Shown here: piece after piece, positions 7,900 through 15,019 of the stretch
Layout of the letters: every line of letters begins with the position of its first letter
Position numbering within the stretch: the stretch's first letter is position 1
Origin: Eubacteriales Family XIII. Incertae Sedis bacterium
GTDB lineage: Bacteria > Bacillota > Clostridia > Peptostreptococcales > Anaerovoracaceae
Direction: 5' to 3'
NCBI GenBank assembly: GCA_031287295.1
Contig: JAITTH010000061.1
Coordinates: 1-18,252, forward strand
DNA length: 18,252 bases
Translations under genes and position numbers: made by a program
Notes under the pieces: generated by a model
The model's database searches: none
Seen by the model: only the letters and a program-made list of their open reading frames with translations
Told to the model about the DNA's origin: nothing

Positions 7900-8543
7900 G
7901 CACCGAAAGAATCTGCCTTTCCAAAGCAAAACATACAGCCTTCGGGATTGATTGTAAAACCCTGAAGGCTTTTGCATTTTTTACAGAAATTCGCTTTCGG
8001 AGAGGGATTGAGATTTGGGCTGTACACGGCAACCGAAGCCAATGTCTTCAACGGCATCATGGTGCCGGATTCGAAAACGGATACACCCATCGCCTCTGCA
8101 CCGGAAACATCTGCAATCCACGCATTTGCGGAAAGCGGCACATCTGAAATACCCGGGGTAACAAGTTTATCGAACCGTAAAACAAGTTCTTTTTCTGCTA
8201 AACTCTTTTGTAAAAACAGAGCCCCATCTTGCAGCAAGCGTCGCTTTGCAGCCTCAAGATACGCGTTTGCCCAAAGATCCATCAATAAAGTTTCATAATC
8301 ACCCGCGCCTTTCGGAGGCGTGCCTGCCGTAAGGACAAAACAGAAGGAATATTCGCCTAACTGACTCACTGTCGCCGAAACAATCGAACCGTCACCTACC
8401 TGATCGCGTCTCTTTGTCAGATATTCCTGCTGCGTTTTCTGTGAAACCCGATCTGCAACCATTCCCGGGACGGCAAAAAAAGCAGCACTTGCCGCTTCTT
8501 CCAGCTCTTCCTCAAAATATCGAAATCGCTTTCGATTTTGCAT
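7896..8543 (-). CDS. MetH reactivation-domain-like protein (putative)
   Basis: A 215-residue protein that I read as a stand-alone relative of the vitamin-B12-dependent methionine synthase activation domain, which binds S-adenosylmethionine and remethylates oxidised cobalamin. The resemblance rests on the order of motifs: a helix with YETLLMDLWANAYLEA (83-98), RFDKLVTPGISDVPL (123-137) in place of the usual R-x-SPGYGDxPL, then GVSVFESGTMMPLKTLASV (153-171) in place of GVxLTESxMMxPxKSV. It ends in two CxxC pairs (187/190 and 203/206), as related orphan proteins end in Cys clusters. The family tyrosine of SPGY is Ile here. It starts 2 nt after the mnhG stop, so it is translated with the Mrp operon, though nothing ties it to ion transport. 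No cobalamin gene is in view. Confidence 0.55.
   Translation of the reverse strand: MQNRKRFRYFEEELEEAASAAFFAVPGMVADRVSQKTQQEYLTKRRDQVGDGSIVSATVSQLGEYSFCFVLTAGTPPKGAGDYETLLMDLWANAYLEAAKRRLLQDGALFLQKSLAEKELVLRFDKLVTPGISDVPLSANAWIADVSGAEAMGVSVFESGTMMPLKTLASVAVYSPNLNPSPKANFCKKCKSLQGFTINPEGCMFCFGKADSFGA
7937..7983 (+). terminator. Probable dapA terminator inside the opposing gene
   Basis: AGCCTTCGGG (7937-7946) pairs with the arm at 7960-7970 (one bulged T, 10 bp) across a 13-nt loop and is followed by TTTGCATTTTTT. It starts 38 nt after the dapA stop. The same bases encode the C-terminal Cys-rich segment of the minus-strand gene. Confidence 0.6.
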
Positions 8544-8545
8544 CT

Positions 8546-8938
8546 TTAGTAGCCTTCTTTTTCCAAGGCCTCCATCTCTTCAGGGCTCTGAACCATCTCG
8601 TTCATAACCGGACCCAGCTCGTCCCGAATGGTCTTTGGCGAGAGTGGCGTCGCCCGGTGGTAGGACGTTTTGGCAATCATGTGCGTTCCCACCGGAGATG
8701 TGAGGAAGATAAAAATCAATACAATTACGGTGATGGCATCAAAACCATGCTCCGTCGCCAGGAAGAAGATGAACGCTGCAACAAGGTAGCATATCATGCC
8801 AAGGGTAATCGGTTTTCCAAGTGCGTGCATTCGTGAATACGCATCCGGAAAGCGGATAAGTCCTACACTGCCGCCAAGAAAAAAAATCGAACCGGCAAGT
8901 AGAAAAAATGATATCAATATCTGTATACCAAGGTTCAT
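8546..8938 (-). CDS. mnhG: Na+/H+ antiporter subunit G
   Basis: A 130-residue small membrane subunit of the Mrp/Mnh complex, which exports Na+ (or other cations) in exchange for H+. Three membrane segments fill residues about 7-95. The family signature GLIRFPDAYSRMHALGK (26-42) is present, followed by TSPVGTHMIAK. A charged cytoplasmic tail ends the protein. Its ATG overlaps the mnhF stop by 4 nt (8935-8938), indicating coupled translation. Confidence 0.94.
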   Translation of the reverse strand: MNLGIQILISFFLLAGSIFFLGGSVGLIRFPDAYSRMHALGKPITLGMICYLVAAFIFFLATEHGFDAITVIVLIFIFLTSPVGTHMIAKTSYHRATPLSPKTIRDELGPVMNEMVQSPEEMEALEKEGY

Positions 8939-9306
8939 TCCGATTTCTCTCTTTCCTTTTCGTGCTTTTTGGAGGTTCGCACAGATTGATACATCGGGTA
9001 CATGATGTTTCCGTTTGTGATGTACTTACCCATGGCAATCATCCCCAAAAATCCAAGTAGTGCCGTCACGAGCACAGCCGGCATATACATGATCGTGTTT
9101 TGCATCACCCCGTAAAGAACAATCAGTGCCATAACACAGCAGGAAATCGCGTCTCCGGATATGATGCGGTCGGAAACAGTCGGTCCTTTAATCAGCCGAT
9201 ACGTGCACAAGATCAAACACGTCGCCATCATAAAGAAGCAGATGTTCAATACGATGTTTATAAGAAAGTATTCGGTAAATTGAAACTCAACGAACGGAAA
9301 AGTCAT
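8935..9306 (-). CDS. mnhF: Na+/H+ antiporter subunit F
   Basis: A 123-residue subunit with three predicted membrane segments, of the MnhF/MrpF family. RLIKGPTVSDRIISGD (37-52) is the diagnostic stretch, with the conserved acidic residue of the DRI motif. A charged C-terminal tail (Lys/Glu-rich) follows the last span. It overlaps the end of mnhE by 20 nt. AAAGGAG within mnhE lies 9 nt before this ATG, supporting the start. Confidence 0.93.
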   Translation of the reverse strand: MTFPFVEFQFTEYFLINIVLNICFFMMATCLILCTYRLIKGPTVSDRIISGDAISCCVMALIVLYGVMQNTIMYMPAVLVTALLGFLGMIAMGKYITNGNIMYPMYQSVRTSKKHEKEREKSE

Positions 9307-9814
9307 TCCATGACACTCCTTTCAATCTTCGCGTAAAAGCTTTGTTGATTCCATCGATAACGCCTTGTGGATCCGTGCAATCTAACGCATGGACAAATAT
9401 CGTTTTGTTGTCCGGCGAAACCTCGATGGAAATGGTTCCCGGTGTCAGTGTGATCATGTTTGCCAAGAGCATAATTTGCGTCGGACTCTCCAAATCAATC
9501 GATAGTGCGATGATGCCCGGTGCCAATTTCATATTTTTGCTGAACGCCTGCTTGAGTACCATCAGATTCGCTTTGATGAGTTCCCAAATGAACACAAATA
9601 TGAGCGAAATATAGTAGGGTGCTTTTTTTATATTTCCCCGGAACTTCGGCGGATGGAATTTTCGATCACCCTTCCAATAGATGACGCCGTAATAAATCGT
9701 CAGTACGCCCGCACCCACAAGAAACCCCGTAATGAACATCGGCACCGTAAAAACGGACATGAGCATCATCCATATAAACGCAAGCACTATGCAATACAGA
9801 AACAAAACCGCCAT
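9287..9814 (-). CDS. mnhE: Na+/H+ antiporter subunit E
   Basis: A 175-residue MnhE/MrpE subunit. Two or three N-terminal membrane segments (about 3-45 and 66-88) precede a soluble domain holding the family core ANMITLTPGTISIEVS (118-133). Subunit E is not itself an ion channel; it is thought to stabilise the complex. The start follows the mnhD stop by 9 nt, and its AGAGG ribosome site overlaps that stop codon. Confidence 0.94.
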   Translation of the reverse strand: MAVLFLYCIVLAFIWMMLMSVFTVPMFITGFLVGAGVLTIYYGVIYWKGDRKFHPPKFRGNIKKAPYYISLIFVFIWELIKANLMVLKQAFSKNMKLAPGIIALSIDLESPTQIMLLANMITLTPGTISIEVSPDNKTIFVHALDCTDPQGVIDGINKAFTRRLKGVSWNDFSVR

Positions 9815-9823
9815 ACGTCACCT

Positions 9824-11344
9824 CTACCTTCGCCCTGCAATGGACATAACCGATTCTATATAATAATTCGGATCCATCAATTGTTTAGACGCTTCTAAAA
9901 TGACTTCCATAACAGGCTGTGCTGCGATTCCCATTGCAAGGGATGCCGTAACCAACATGATGCAGGGTGCAAGTGCACCGGTAACGTTTCGACGAAGATT
10001 GTCTTCCGGATGTGGCAATGTTTTCTCTTTTCCCCAAAAGACATAAAGGAAAATCTTAATATGCGACATGAGGGTGAGAAAACTCACGGCAACTGCAATA
10101 ATTACCGCCCAATAAAGGCTTTGCGCCAAGGACTCCTGAATCAAAATAAACTTGCTGAAAAAGCCGGAAAACGGGGGCACACCGGCAAGGGAGAACGCTG
10201 CCAGAAGGAAGGTCCATCCGAGTACCGGATATTTCGCCAACATTCCACCCATCTCTTTGATGTTGTCTGTCTTCGAGATTTTATTGGTTATGCCCTGCGT
10301 GAGAAATAAGCAGCTTTTCACGACCACATTGTGTGCAATATGAAAAATTCCGCCCGCAATGCCCATTACCGTATAAAGACCGAGCCCCATAATCATGTAT
10401 CCCACCTGAGAGATGATGTGATAGGACAAAATGCTCTTAAAGCGGAACCGTCCCACCGCACCAATGACCCCGATCAGCATGGTTGCAATGCCCAAAATGA
10501 GAAGCACCGAATGCGTAAATGCCGTGTTCCCCACGAAAATGAGCGTGAACACCCGAAATAGGCAATAGACACCGACCTTTGTCAGCATCCCGCCAAAGAT
10601 GGCCGCAACGGCGGCAGGCGGCTCTGTATACGATTGTGGCAGCCAAAAGAAGAGCGGGAACAAACCACCTTTAATGCCAAAGACGACGAGGAACATCATG
10701 GCGATGACGGTTATGATACCTTTGTTGTCAAGTGTCGCTAATTTTTCCGCGATGTCCGCCATGTTCATGGACCCGACGATTGAATAAAGGACCCCTACCG
10801 CGATGAGGAAGAGCGTCGATGCAAGAATGTTCAGCATCATATATTTGAAGGTCTCACGAAGCTGTTTCCTGAAAGAGCCGATTGCCATGAGCACATAGGA
10901 ACTCACAAGCAAAATTTCAAACCACACAAACATATTGAAAATATCACCGGTAATGAATGCACCGTTTACACCCATCGCCATAAACAAGACGAGAACAAAA
11001 TAGTCGTTACGCTGCTGTTCATAATCGATTGTGAAGATGCTATACAGCGTCCCGGCGAAAAAGATGACCCCGCTCAAAATAACCATAATGCATGAGAAGA
11101 GATCCATCGTCAAGATGATGCCAAAGGGTGCGGACCAATCGCTTGCGCAGAATACGAGCATGCCCTCCTTCAGGACAACGATCAGAAGATAGAAGGAGAC
11201 CACGACACTTATCGAGGTAGAAAGGACTGCAATAATCTTATGCGCAACAACTCTTTTCCCAAAGAAAAGCATGAGGATGGCGGAGATAAAAGGGACGAGA
11301 ATCGGCAACATCGGAAGATTGCTACTCATTCCTGTGCTCATCAT
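9824..11344 (-). CDS. mnhD: Na+/H+ antiporter subunit D
   Basis: A 506-residue polytopic subunit homologous to the NuoM/NuoN/ND antiporter-like subunits of complex I, and one of the two large proton-path subunits of Mrp. Conserved charged residues are visible: Glu143 in FEILL, Lys225 in GIKGGLFPLFFWLP, and the second lysine region GMLTKVGVY. The broken-helix motif GVPPFSGFFSKF is near residue 395. Three ATGs crowd the start. GGAGG lies 9 nt before the third codon of the longest form, so 11344 is preferred over 11350. The start overlaps mnhC by 23 nt. Confidence 0.95.
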   Translation of the reverse strand: MMSTGMSSNLPMLPILVPFISAILMLFFGKRVVAHKIIAVLSTSISVVVSFYLLIVVLKEGMLVFCASDWSAPFGIILTMDLFSCIMVILSGVIFFAGTLYSIFTIDYEQQRNDYFVLVLFMAMGVNGAFITGDIFNMFVWFEILLVSSYVLMAIGSFRKQLRETFKYMMLNILASTLFLIAVGVLYSIVGSMNMADIAEKLATLDNKGIITVIAMMFLVVFGIKGGLFPLFFWLPQSYTEPPAAVAAIFGGMLTKVGVYCLFRVFTLIFVGNTAFTHSVLLILGIATMLIGVIGAVGRFRFKSILSYHIISQVGYMIMGLGLYTVMGIAGGIFHIAHNVVVKSCLFLTQGITNKISKTDNIKEMGGMLAKYPVLGWTFLLAAFSLAGVPPFSGFFSKFILIQESLAQSLYWAVIIAVAVSFLTLMSHIKIFLYVFWGKEKTLPHPEDNLRRNVTGALAPCIMLVTASLAMGIAAQPVMEVILEASKQLMDPNYYIESVMSIAGRR

Positions 11345-11681
11345 GTGCATCCACCTCCCCTCTCAGTTTTTCCAAATCGTCTTTGCCACCTCGGTGGTAA
11401 ATCTTGTATGCCAAAACAAGCGAAAACGCTGTCGTGGCAAAGCTAATGACAATTGCGGTGAGGATGAGCGCCTGCGGAACCGCATCCACATATTCTTCGC
11501 CACCTTCCACCAAAATAGGGGCCAGCCCACGTTTGAGGCTTCCCGCAGTAATCAGAAACAACAATACACCATGCGACATGAGGCTTGCCCCCATGACAAC
11601 ACGAAGCAAACGACGCTCTAAAATCAAATAGGCACCTGCGGCAAAAAGGAAGCCGATAAGAATCGCGATGATCAATTCCAT
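11322..11681 (-). CDS. mnhC: Na+/H+ antiporter subunit C
   Basis: A 119-residue, three-span NuoK-like subunit of the Mrp complex. Family features: an N-terminal span followed by GAYLILERRLLRVVMGASL, then the conserved DAVPQALILTAIVIS. A longer in-frame ATG exists at 11708. The one at 11681 is chosen because AGGAGG sits 9 nt before it and because subunit C proteins normally begin at this point. It starts one base after the subunit A-B stop. Confidence 0.95.
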   Translation of the reverse strand: MELIIAILIGFLFAAGAYLILERRLLRVVMGASLMSHGVLLFLITAGSLKRGLAPILVEGGEEYVDAVPQALILTAIVISFATTAFSLVLAYKIYHRGGKDDLEKLRGEVDAHDEHRNE

Positions 11682-11682
11682 A

Positions 11683-14517
11683 TCACAGATCCTCCTGTCC
11701 TTTTCCAATGTTTGTAACGATTGACAACACGGTTCCGATTACGACAAGAAACACGCCGAAATCGAAAATGGTCGCCGTGGCAAGCTCTATTTCTCCAAAA
11801 AACGGAACGTGAAAATAGCCGAATGTATGAGATAGGAATGCCTCGCCAAAGAAAACGCCTCCAAGTCCGCAGCCGACGGCAAAGGAAAGGCCAATGGGCA
11901 AGAGCATTTTATAATTCACATCGATTTGACCACGGAACAATCTGCCTCGAACAAGGTAGATTAACAAAACCGCACCGGAAAACATCAACCCCGCGATAAA
12001 TCCACCACCCGGAGCATTGTGACCCTTCCAGAAAATGAAGAGCGATGTCACGAGAATGATGAGAGCCAAAGTCTGCAACGTCGTATACAAAATGACATTG
12101 TTTGTGGAGAGGGGAAGCTTCCCATGTTTGTGCGTGGGTCTTAGGAGCGACCGCTCTTTCGGAACAAGGTTTACAAGCATAAGGACGCCGACCGTGGCAA
12201 TTGAAAGCACCGTTATTTCTCCCATGGTGTCGAGTCCGCGGAAGTCGATGAGCGTGACATTGACAACGTTATGCCCACCGCCTCTGGTATAGCTGTTCTC
12301 CGAATAGAACCATGATATGGGTGAGAAGCTTTTGTTGCTGTGCCCCCAATAACTCAAGAAAGCAACGAGCGCACCAAGAGAGATGGAGACAATGGCGTTC
12401 AGTTTCCTGCGGATGGGACGCGTCGGCGGGTTGGGGTCCATTCGCTCCGGCATCATACGTAGTGCCATCAAAAAGAGAACCGTACTACAAATTTCCACAA
12501 GAAGTTGGGTAAGCGCAAGATCCGGAGCGCGGAACACAACAAAGAAAAACGAGACGGTCGCGCCTACGCCACCGAGCGACAAGACGGCGAATAACGGTCG
12601 GCGAAAACGCGTTACGGCAAAAGCACACGTCATTGCAACCAACACCATTACAATCTCCAGAATCGTAACGGGTGCCAAATTATCAAAGGAGAGATTTCCC
12701 CATAACGAATAAATCGTGAGAGGCAGCGCCGTCAGTAAAATGAACGCAAGCATCGTTAGCGCAGTATAATTTCGTAGCGACCCTCGCATATAAAAATCGG
12801 TAACCCTTCCGGATGTGTTATAAATCCGTGGGACTGCCCATTCATAAGCCTTCTCTGCCCCGATGGGACTTTTGAGTCTCAGGATGAATGGCTTGAAGCG
12901 CTCGGCGTTGGCAAACAGGATTGCGCCGCCTGCGAAAATAATAAGCGTGAGCAAAAGTGGCAGATTGAATCCATGCCAGAATGCAATATGCGATTCCACC
13001 GGAACCCCGGCAATGGTTTCTGCTGCCGGCGCAATGAGTACGCGCCCGAAAACATTGGGGAAAATGGCGACGACCACATTAAATAGAACCAACGCACATG
13101 CCGGGATAAGAAGCCCGGGCGATGCCTCATGTGGCGGATGTTCTCCGGGACTCTTTAATTTGCCGGTAAATGCCTTGCCAAAGATGGTTAGGGAATAGAC
13201 AAAGGTAAAGAGACTCGCGATAACGGCCACGATGGTGAGAACAACCGTAAAGGAGCCAAAGAACGACAAGCCTTCTTGCCCTGCCTCTGCAACGGAAGTG
13301 ATGAAGAGCTCTTTGCTCAAGAATCCGGAAAAGGGAGGAAGTCCTGCCATAGACAACGAACCGATGAACGCAATTCCTGCCGTCACCGGCATCACCTTCC
13401 CAAGACCGCTCACGAAAGCAATGTCTCGCGTGTCCGTCTGATGATCGACAATTCCCGTCATGAGAAACAGGCTGCCTTTAAACGCCGAATGGTTAAAAAG
13501 ATGAAACATCGCAGCAAGAAGGGCTGCCTTTGTTCCTATCCCAACCAAACAAACGATGAGCCCAAGCTGGCTTATGGTTGAGTATGCCAAAATGGCCTTG
13601 AGGTCGGTTTTTCGCAGTGCCATGAAGGAGCCAAAGAGCAAGGATGAGATTCCGACGATAACGATTGTTCCTTGCCATAGATGAGAATTGCCAAGCACGG
13701 GCGTTAGGCGCGCAAGAAGAAAAATGCCCGCTTTTACCATCGTTGCCGAGTGCAGATAACAACTGATGGGTGTTGGCGCTTCCATCGCCGTTGGAAGCCA
13801 AATATGGAAAGGAACCTGTGCAGACTTTGCAAAAGCACCTATCATAATAAGAATCGCGATCACAGGATAAAGTGGCGCATTCTTTATCTGTTCCGGATGC
13901 GCAAGGATTTGACTGATGCTAAAAGTGTCTGCCGCCTGACCAAGCAAGATGAAGCCAACAAGAAGTGCAAGCCCACCGATAATCGTGACAAACAGTGCCC
14001 GCTGCGCACCATATCTGGAAGCATCCTTATCAAACCAATACCCAATGAGCAAAAAGCTGGATGTGCTTGTGAGCTCCCAAAAGATATACAGGATAATAAG
14101 ATTGTCTGCGGTTACAACGCCGAGCATCGCGCCCATGAACACAAACAGAAATACGTAGAAATTACCAAGTCGCTCAACACGCTGTGGCAGAAATCCGTGG
14201 AAAAAATCTTTATGGGGTCTCAGATAGAATATGGAATACAAAACGACCATGGTTCCGATTCCGGTAATAAGCAGCGCGAATAGTAGAGAAAGTCCGTCCA
14301 AGCGAAATGCCAAATCGATACCAAGGTTCGAAACCCACGGAATCTCTGTATAGATAACCTCTCCTCGCGAAACCTCCGGCAGATAGCTAAGGTACTTAAC
14401 AAATAAGCCCAACGGAATTAAAAAAGCTATCCAACCGATTGCCTGGTTTGCAAACTTTGCTAAAAGAGGGAGTGCAAATACCATACATATTGGTAGGAGA
14501 ACCATCGTCGGCAGCAT
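11683..14517 (-). CDS. mnhA: Na+/H+ antiporter subunit A-B fusion
   Basis: A 944-residue fusion of Mrp subunits A and B. Residues about 60-410 are the NuoL-like antiporter core, with Glu148 in FWELTSTSSF, Lys231 in AKSAQVPFHIWLP, Lys347 in HSAFKGSLFL, and Lys402 in PPFSGFLSKELF. Residues about 610-690 fit the MbhD-like segment (FRAPDLALTQLLVE). Residues about 710-790 fit the MbhE-like part (DFRGLDTMGEITVL). Residues about 805-940 are MnhB (APGGGFIAGL). Separate A proteins are usually near 770-800 residues and B near 140. No frameshift or internal stop is seen at the junction. AGAGG (14525-14529) lies 7 nt before the ATG at 14517; a TTG just upstream is too close to it. The operon has its own promoter at 14559-14587. 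Confidence 0.95.
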   Translation of the reverse strand: MLPTMVLLPICMVFALPLLAKFANQAIGWIAFLIPLGLFVKYLSYLPEVSRGEVIYTEIPWVSNLGIDLAFRLDGLSLLFALLITGIGTMVVLYSIFYLRPHKDFFHGFLPQRVERLGNFYVFLFVFMGAMLGVVTADNLIILYIFWELTSTSSFLLIGYWFDKDASRYGAQRALFVTIIGGLALLVGFILLGQAADTFSISQILAHPEQIKNAPLYPVIAILIMIGAFAKSAQVPFHIWLPTAMEAPTPISCYLHSATMVKAGIFLLARLTPVLGNSHLWQGTIVIVGISSLLFGSFMALRKTDLKAILAYSTISQLGLIVCLVGIGTKAALLAAMFHLFNHSAFKGSLFLMTGIVDHQTDTRDIAFVSGLGKVMPVTAGIAFIGSLSMAGLPPFSGFLSKELFITSVAEAGQEGLSFFGSFTVVLTIVAVIASLFTFVYSLTIFGKAFTGKLKSPGEHPPHEASPGLLIPACALVLFNVVVAIFPNVFGRVLIAPAAETIAGVPVESHIAFWHGFNLPLLLTLIIFAGGAILFANAERFKPFILRLKSPIGAEKAYEWAVPRIYNTSGRVTDFYMRGSLRNYTALTMLAFILLTALPLTIYSLWGNLSFDNLAPVTILEIVMVLVAMTCAFAVTRFRRPLFAVLSLGGVGATVSFFFVVFRAPDLALTQLLVEICSTVLFLMALRMMPERMDPNPPTRPIRRKLNAIVSISLGALVAFLSYWGHSNKSFSPISWFYSENSYTRGGGHNVVNVTLIDFRGLDTMGEITVLSIATVGVLMLVNLVPKERSLLRPTHKHGKLPLSTNNVILYTTLQTLALIILVTSLFIFWKGHNAPGGGFIAGLMFSGAVLLIYLVRGRLFRGQIDVNYKMLLPIGLSFAVGCGLGGVFFGEAFLSHTFGYFHVPFFGEIELATATIFDFGVFLVVIGTVLSIVTNIGKGQEDL

Positions 14518-14558
14518 CAATACACCTCTGCAAAAACGCCAAATAATGAATTACTGTA

Positions 14559-14587
14559 AGTATACACCGAATCTTCAAAGTCTTCAA
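14559..14587 (-). promoter_or_regulatory. Sigma-A promoter of the Mrp operon
   Basis: On the minus strand TTGAAG (14582-14587, 4/6 to TTGACA) is separated by exactly 17 bp from TATACT (14559-14564, 5/6 to TATAAT). Transcription would start near 14552, about 35 nt before the mnhA ATG. Confidence 0.65.
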
Positions 14588-14640
14588 GAATTGAACACAT
14601 TGTACAGGGAAGGGTTCGGTCGGTAATTGCAAAGATTTTG

Positions 14641-14697
14641 GATAAAATAAAACACCCATCCGGTCATAATAAGAGAGGGGGATAGGGATGACCGGAT
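14641..14697 (-). terminator. Terminator-like hairpin in the scfB-mnhA gap
   Basis: On the minus strand, perfect 10-bp arms ATCCGGTCAT and ATGACCGGAT (14688-14697 and 14658-14667) enclose a 20-nt pyrimidine-rich loop. GGGTGTTTTATTTTATCC follows. The large loop is unusual for an intrinsic terminator, so a regulator site or an attenuator is an alternative. It lies about 70 bp upstream of the Mrp promoter. Confidence 0.55.
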
Positions 14698-14848
14698 AGG
14701 CGCCGTCTGTTGGGCAATATTATTATTCCAATCTCCGAATAAGAGAACAGAAAACATCAACATGCCGTATGTGGCACTTGTAATAGGATTTTTCTTTTTC
14801 TTTGAACCTTTTGATCTGCTTCGAAAATGATTTTTTTATCTTCTCCCT
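14641..14848 (-). ncRNA. Candidate structured small RNA of about 200 nt
   Basis: The stretch runs from a near-consensus promoter (14855-14883) to a terminator-like hairpin and has no protein gene with a ribosome site. It shows nested pairing: an A/U-rich outer stem between 14790-14803 and 14741-14754 (about 12 bp with one bulge and a mismatch), around an inner hairpin GTGCC-ACATAC-GGCAT (14762-14777). A rod of this length recalls 6S RNA, but I cannot confirm the conserved 6S central bubble or closing stem. It could also be a long leader of the Mrp operon ending at an attenuator. I recognise no known riboswitch consensus. Confidence 0.35.
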
Positions 14849-14854
14849 GCCTAC

Positions 14855-14883
14855 AGAATATTTTTTTCTGTGTCCATTGTCAA
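14855..14883 (-). promoter_or_regulatory. Strong promoter in the scfB-mnhA gap
   Basis: On the minus strand a perfect TTGACA (14878-14883), a 17-bp spacer, and TATTCT (14855-14860, 4/6). Expected start is near 14848. No ORF with a ribosome site follows before the terminator-like hairpin, so the product is probably RNA or a long leader. Confidence 0.6.
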
Positions 14884-14941
14884 GTGTTGTGACGAATTCA
14901 CATCAATTCTTCAGAAAAAAATCACAAAAGCTGCAATATAT

Positions 14942-15013
14942 GAACTCCGTGACCTTAGGGTAGTGCAGTGGAGCAAATCGCTTATACAAACAAACAGAGT
15001 TCGAGCACTCCCC
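14942..15013 (-). other. Possible pseudoknot in the scfB 3' region
   Basis: Two crossing stems are visible. GGGGAGTGC (15005-15013, minus strand) pairs with GCACTACCC (14958-14966), 8 of 9 positions. GAACTC in its loop (14997-15002) pairs with GAGTTC beyond it (14942-14947). The stretch begins 6 nt past the scfB stop and is followed by a U-rich tract (minus strand, 14921-14915). It may stabilise or end the scfAB message. I saw no other clear scfB terminator. Confidence 0.3.
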
Positions 15014-15019
15014 TTTCGC

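Noticed and set aside
13750..14283. 177-codon plus-strand ORF inside mnhA
   Set aside because: Antisense to a well-conserved antiporter core, with no ribosome site or recognisable motif.
14396..14659. 87-codon minus-strand ORF overlapping the start of mnhA
   Set aside because: It overlaps the conserved mnhA N-terminus in another frame and shows no recognisable domain or ribosome site.
14587..14764. 59-codon minus-strand ORF in the scfB-mnhA gap starting MLMFSVLLFG
   Set aside because: No ribosome site before its ATG, composition is not protein-like beyond the first ten residues, and it runs through the terminator-like hairpin and the Mrp promoter region.
14958..15013. tRNA-like segment with GTTCGAGC and pairing ends
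   Set aside because: The T-loop-like bases cannot be placed with a 5-bp T-stem and a 7-bp acceptor at the same time, and no anticodon arm fits.
14950..15019. Mn2+ (yybP-ykoY) riboswitch, suggested by AAAGGGGAGT on the minus strand
   Set aside because: The rest of the conserved loops and the 3' closing segment are absent, and it lies after scfB, not before a metal transporter.
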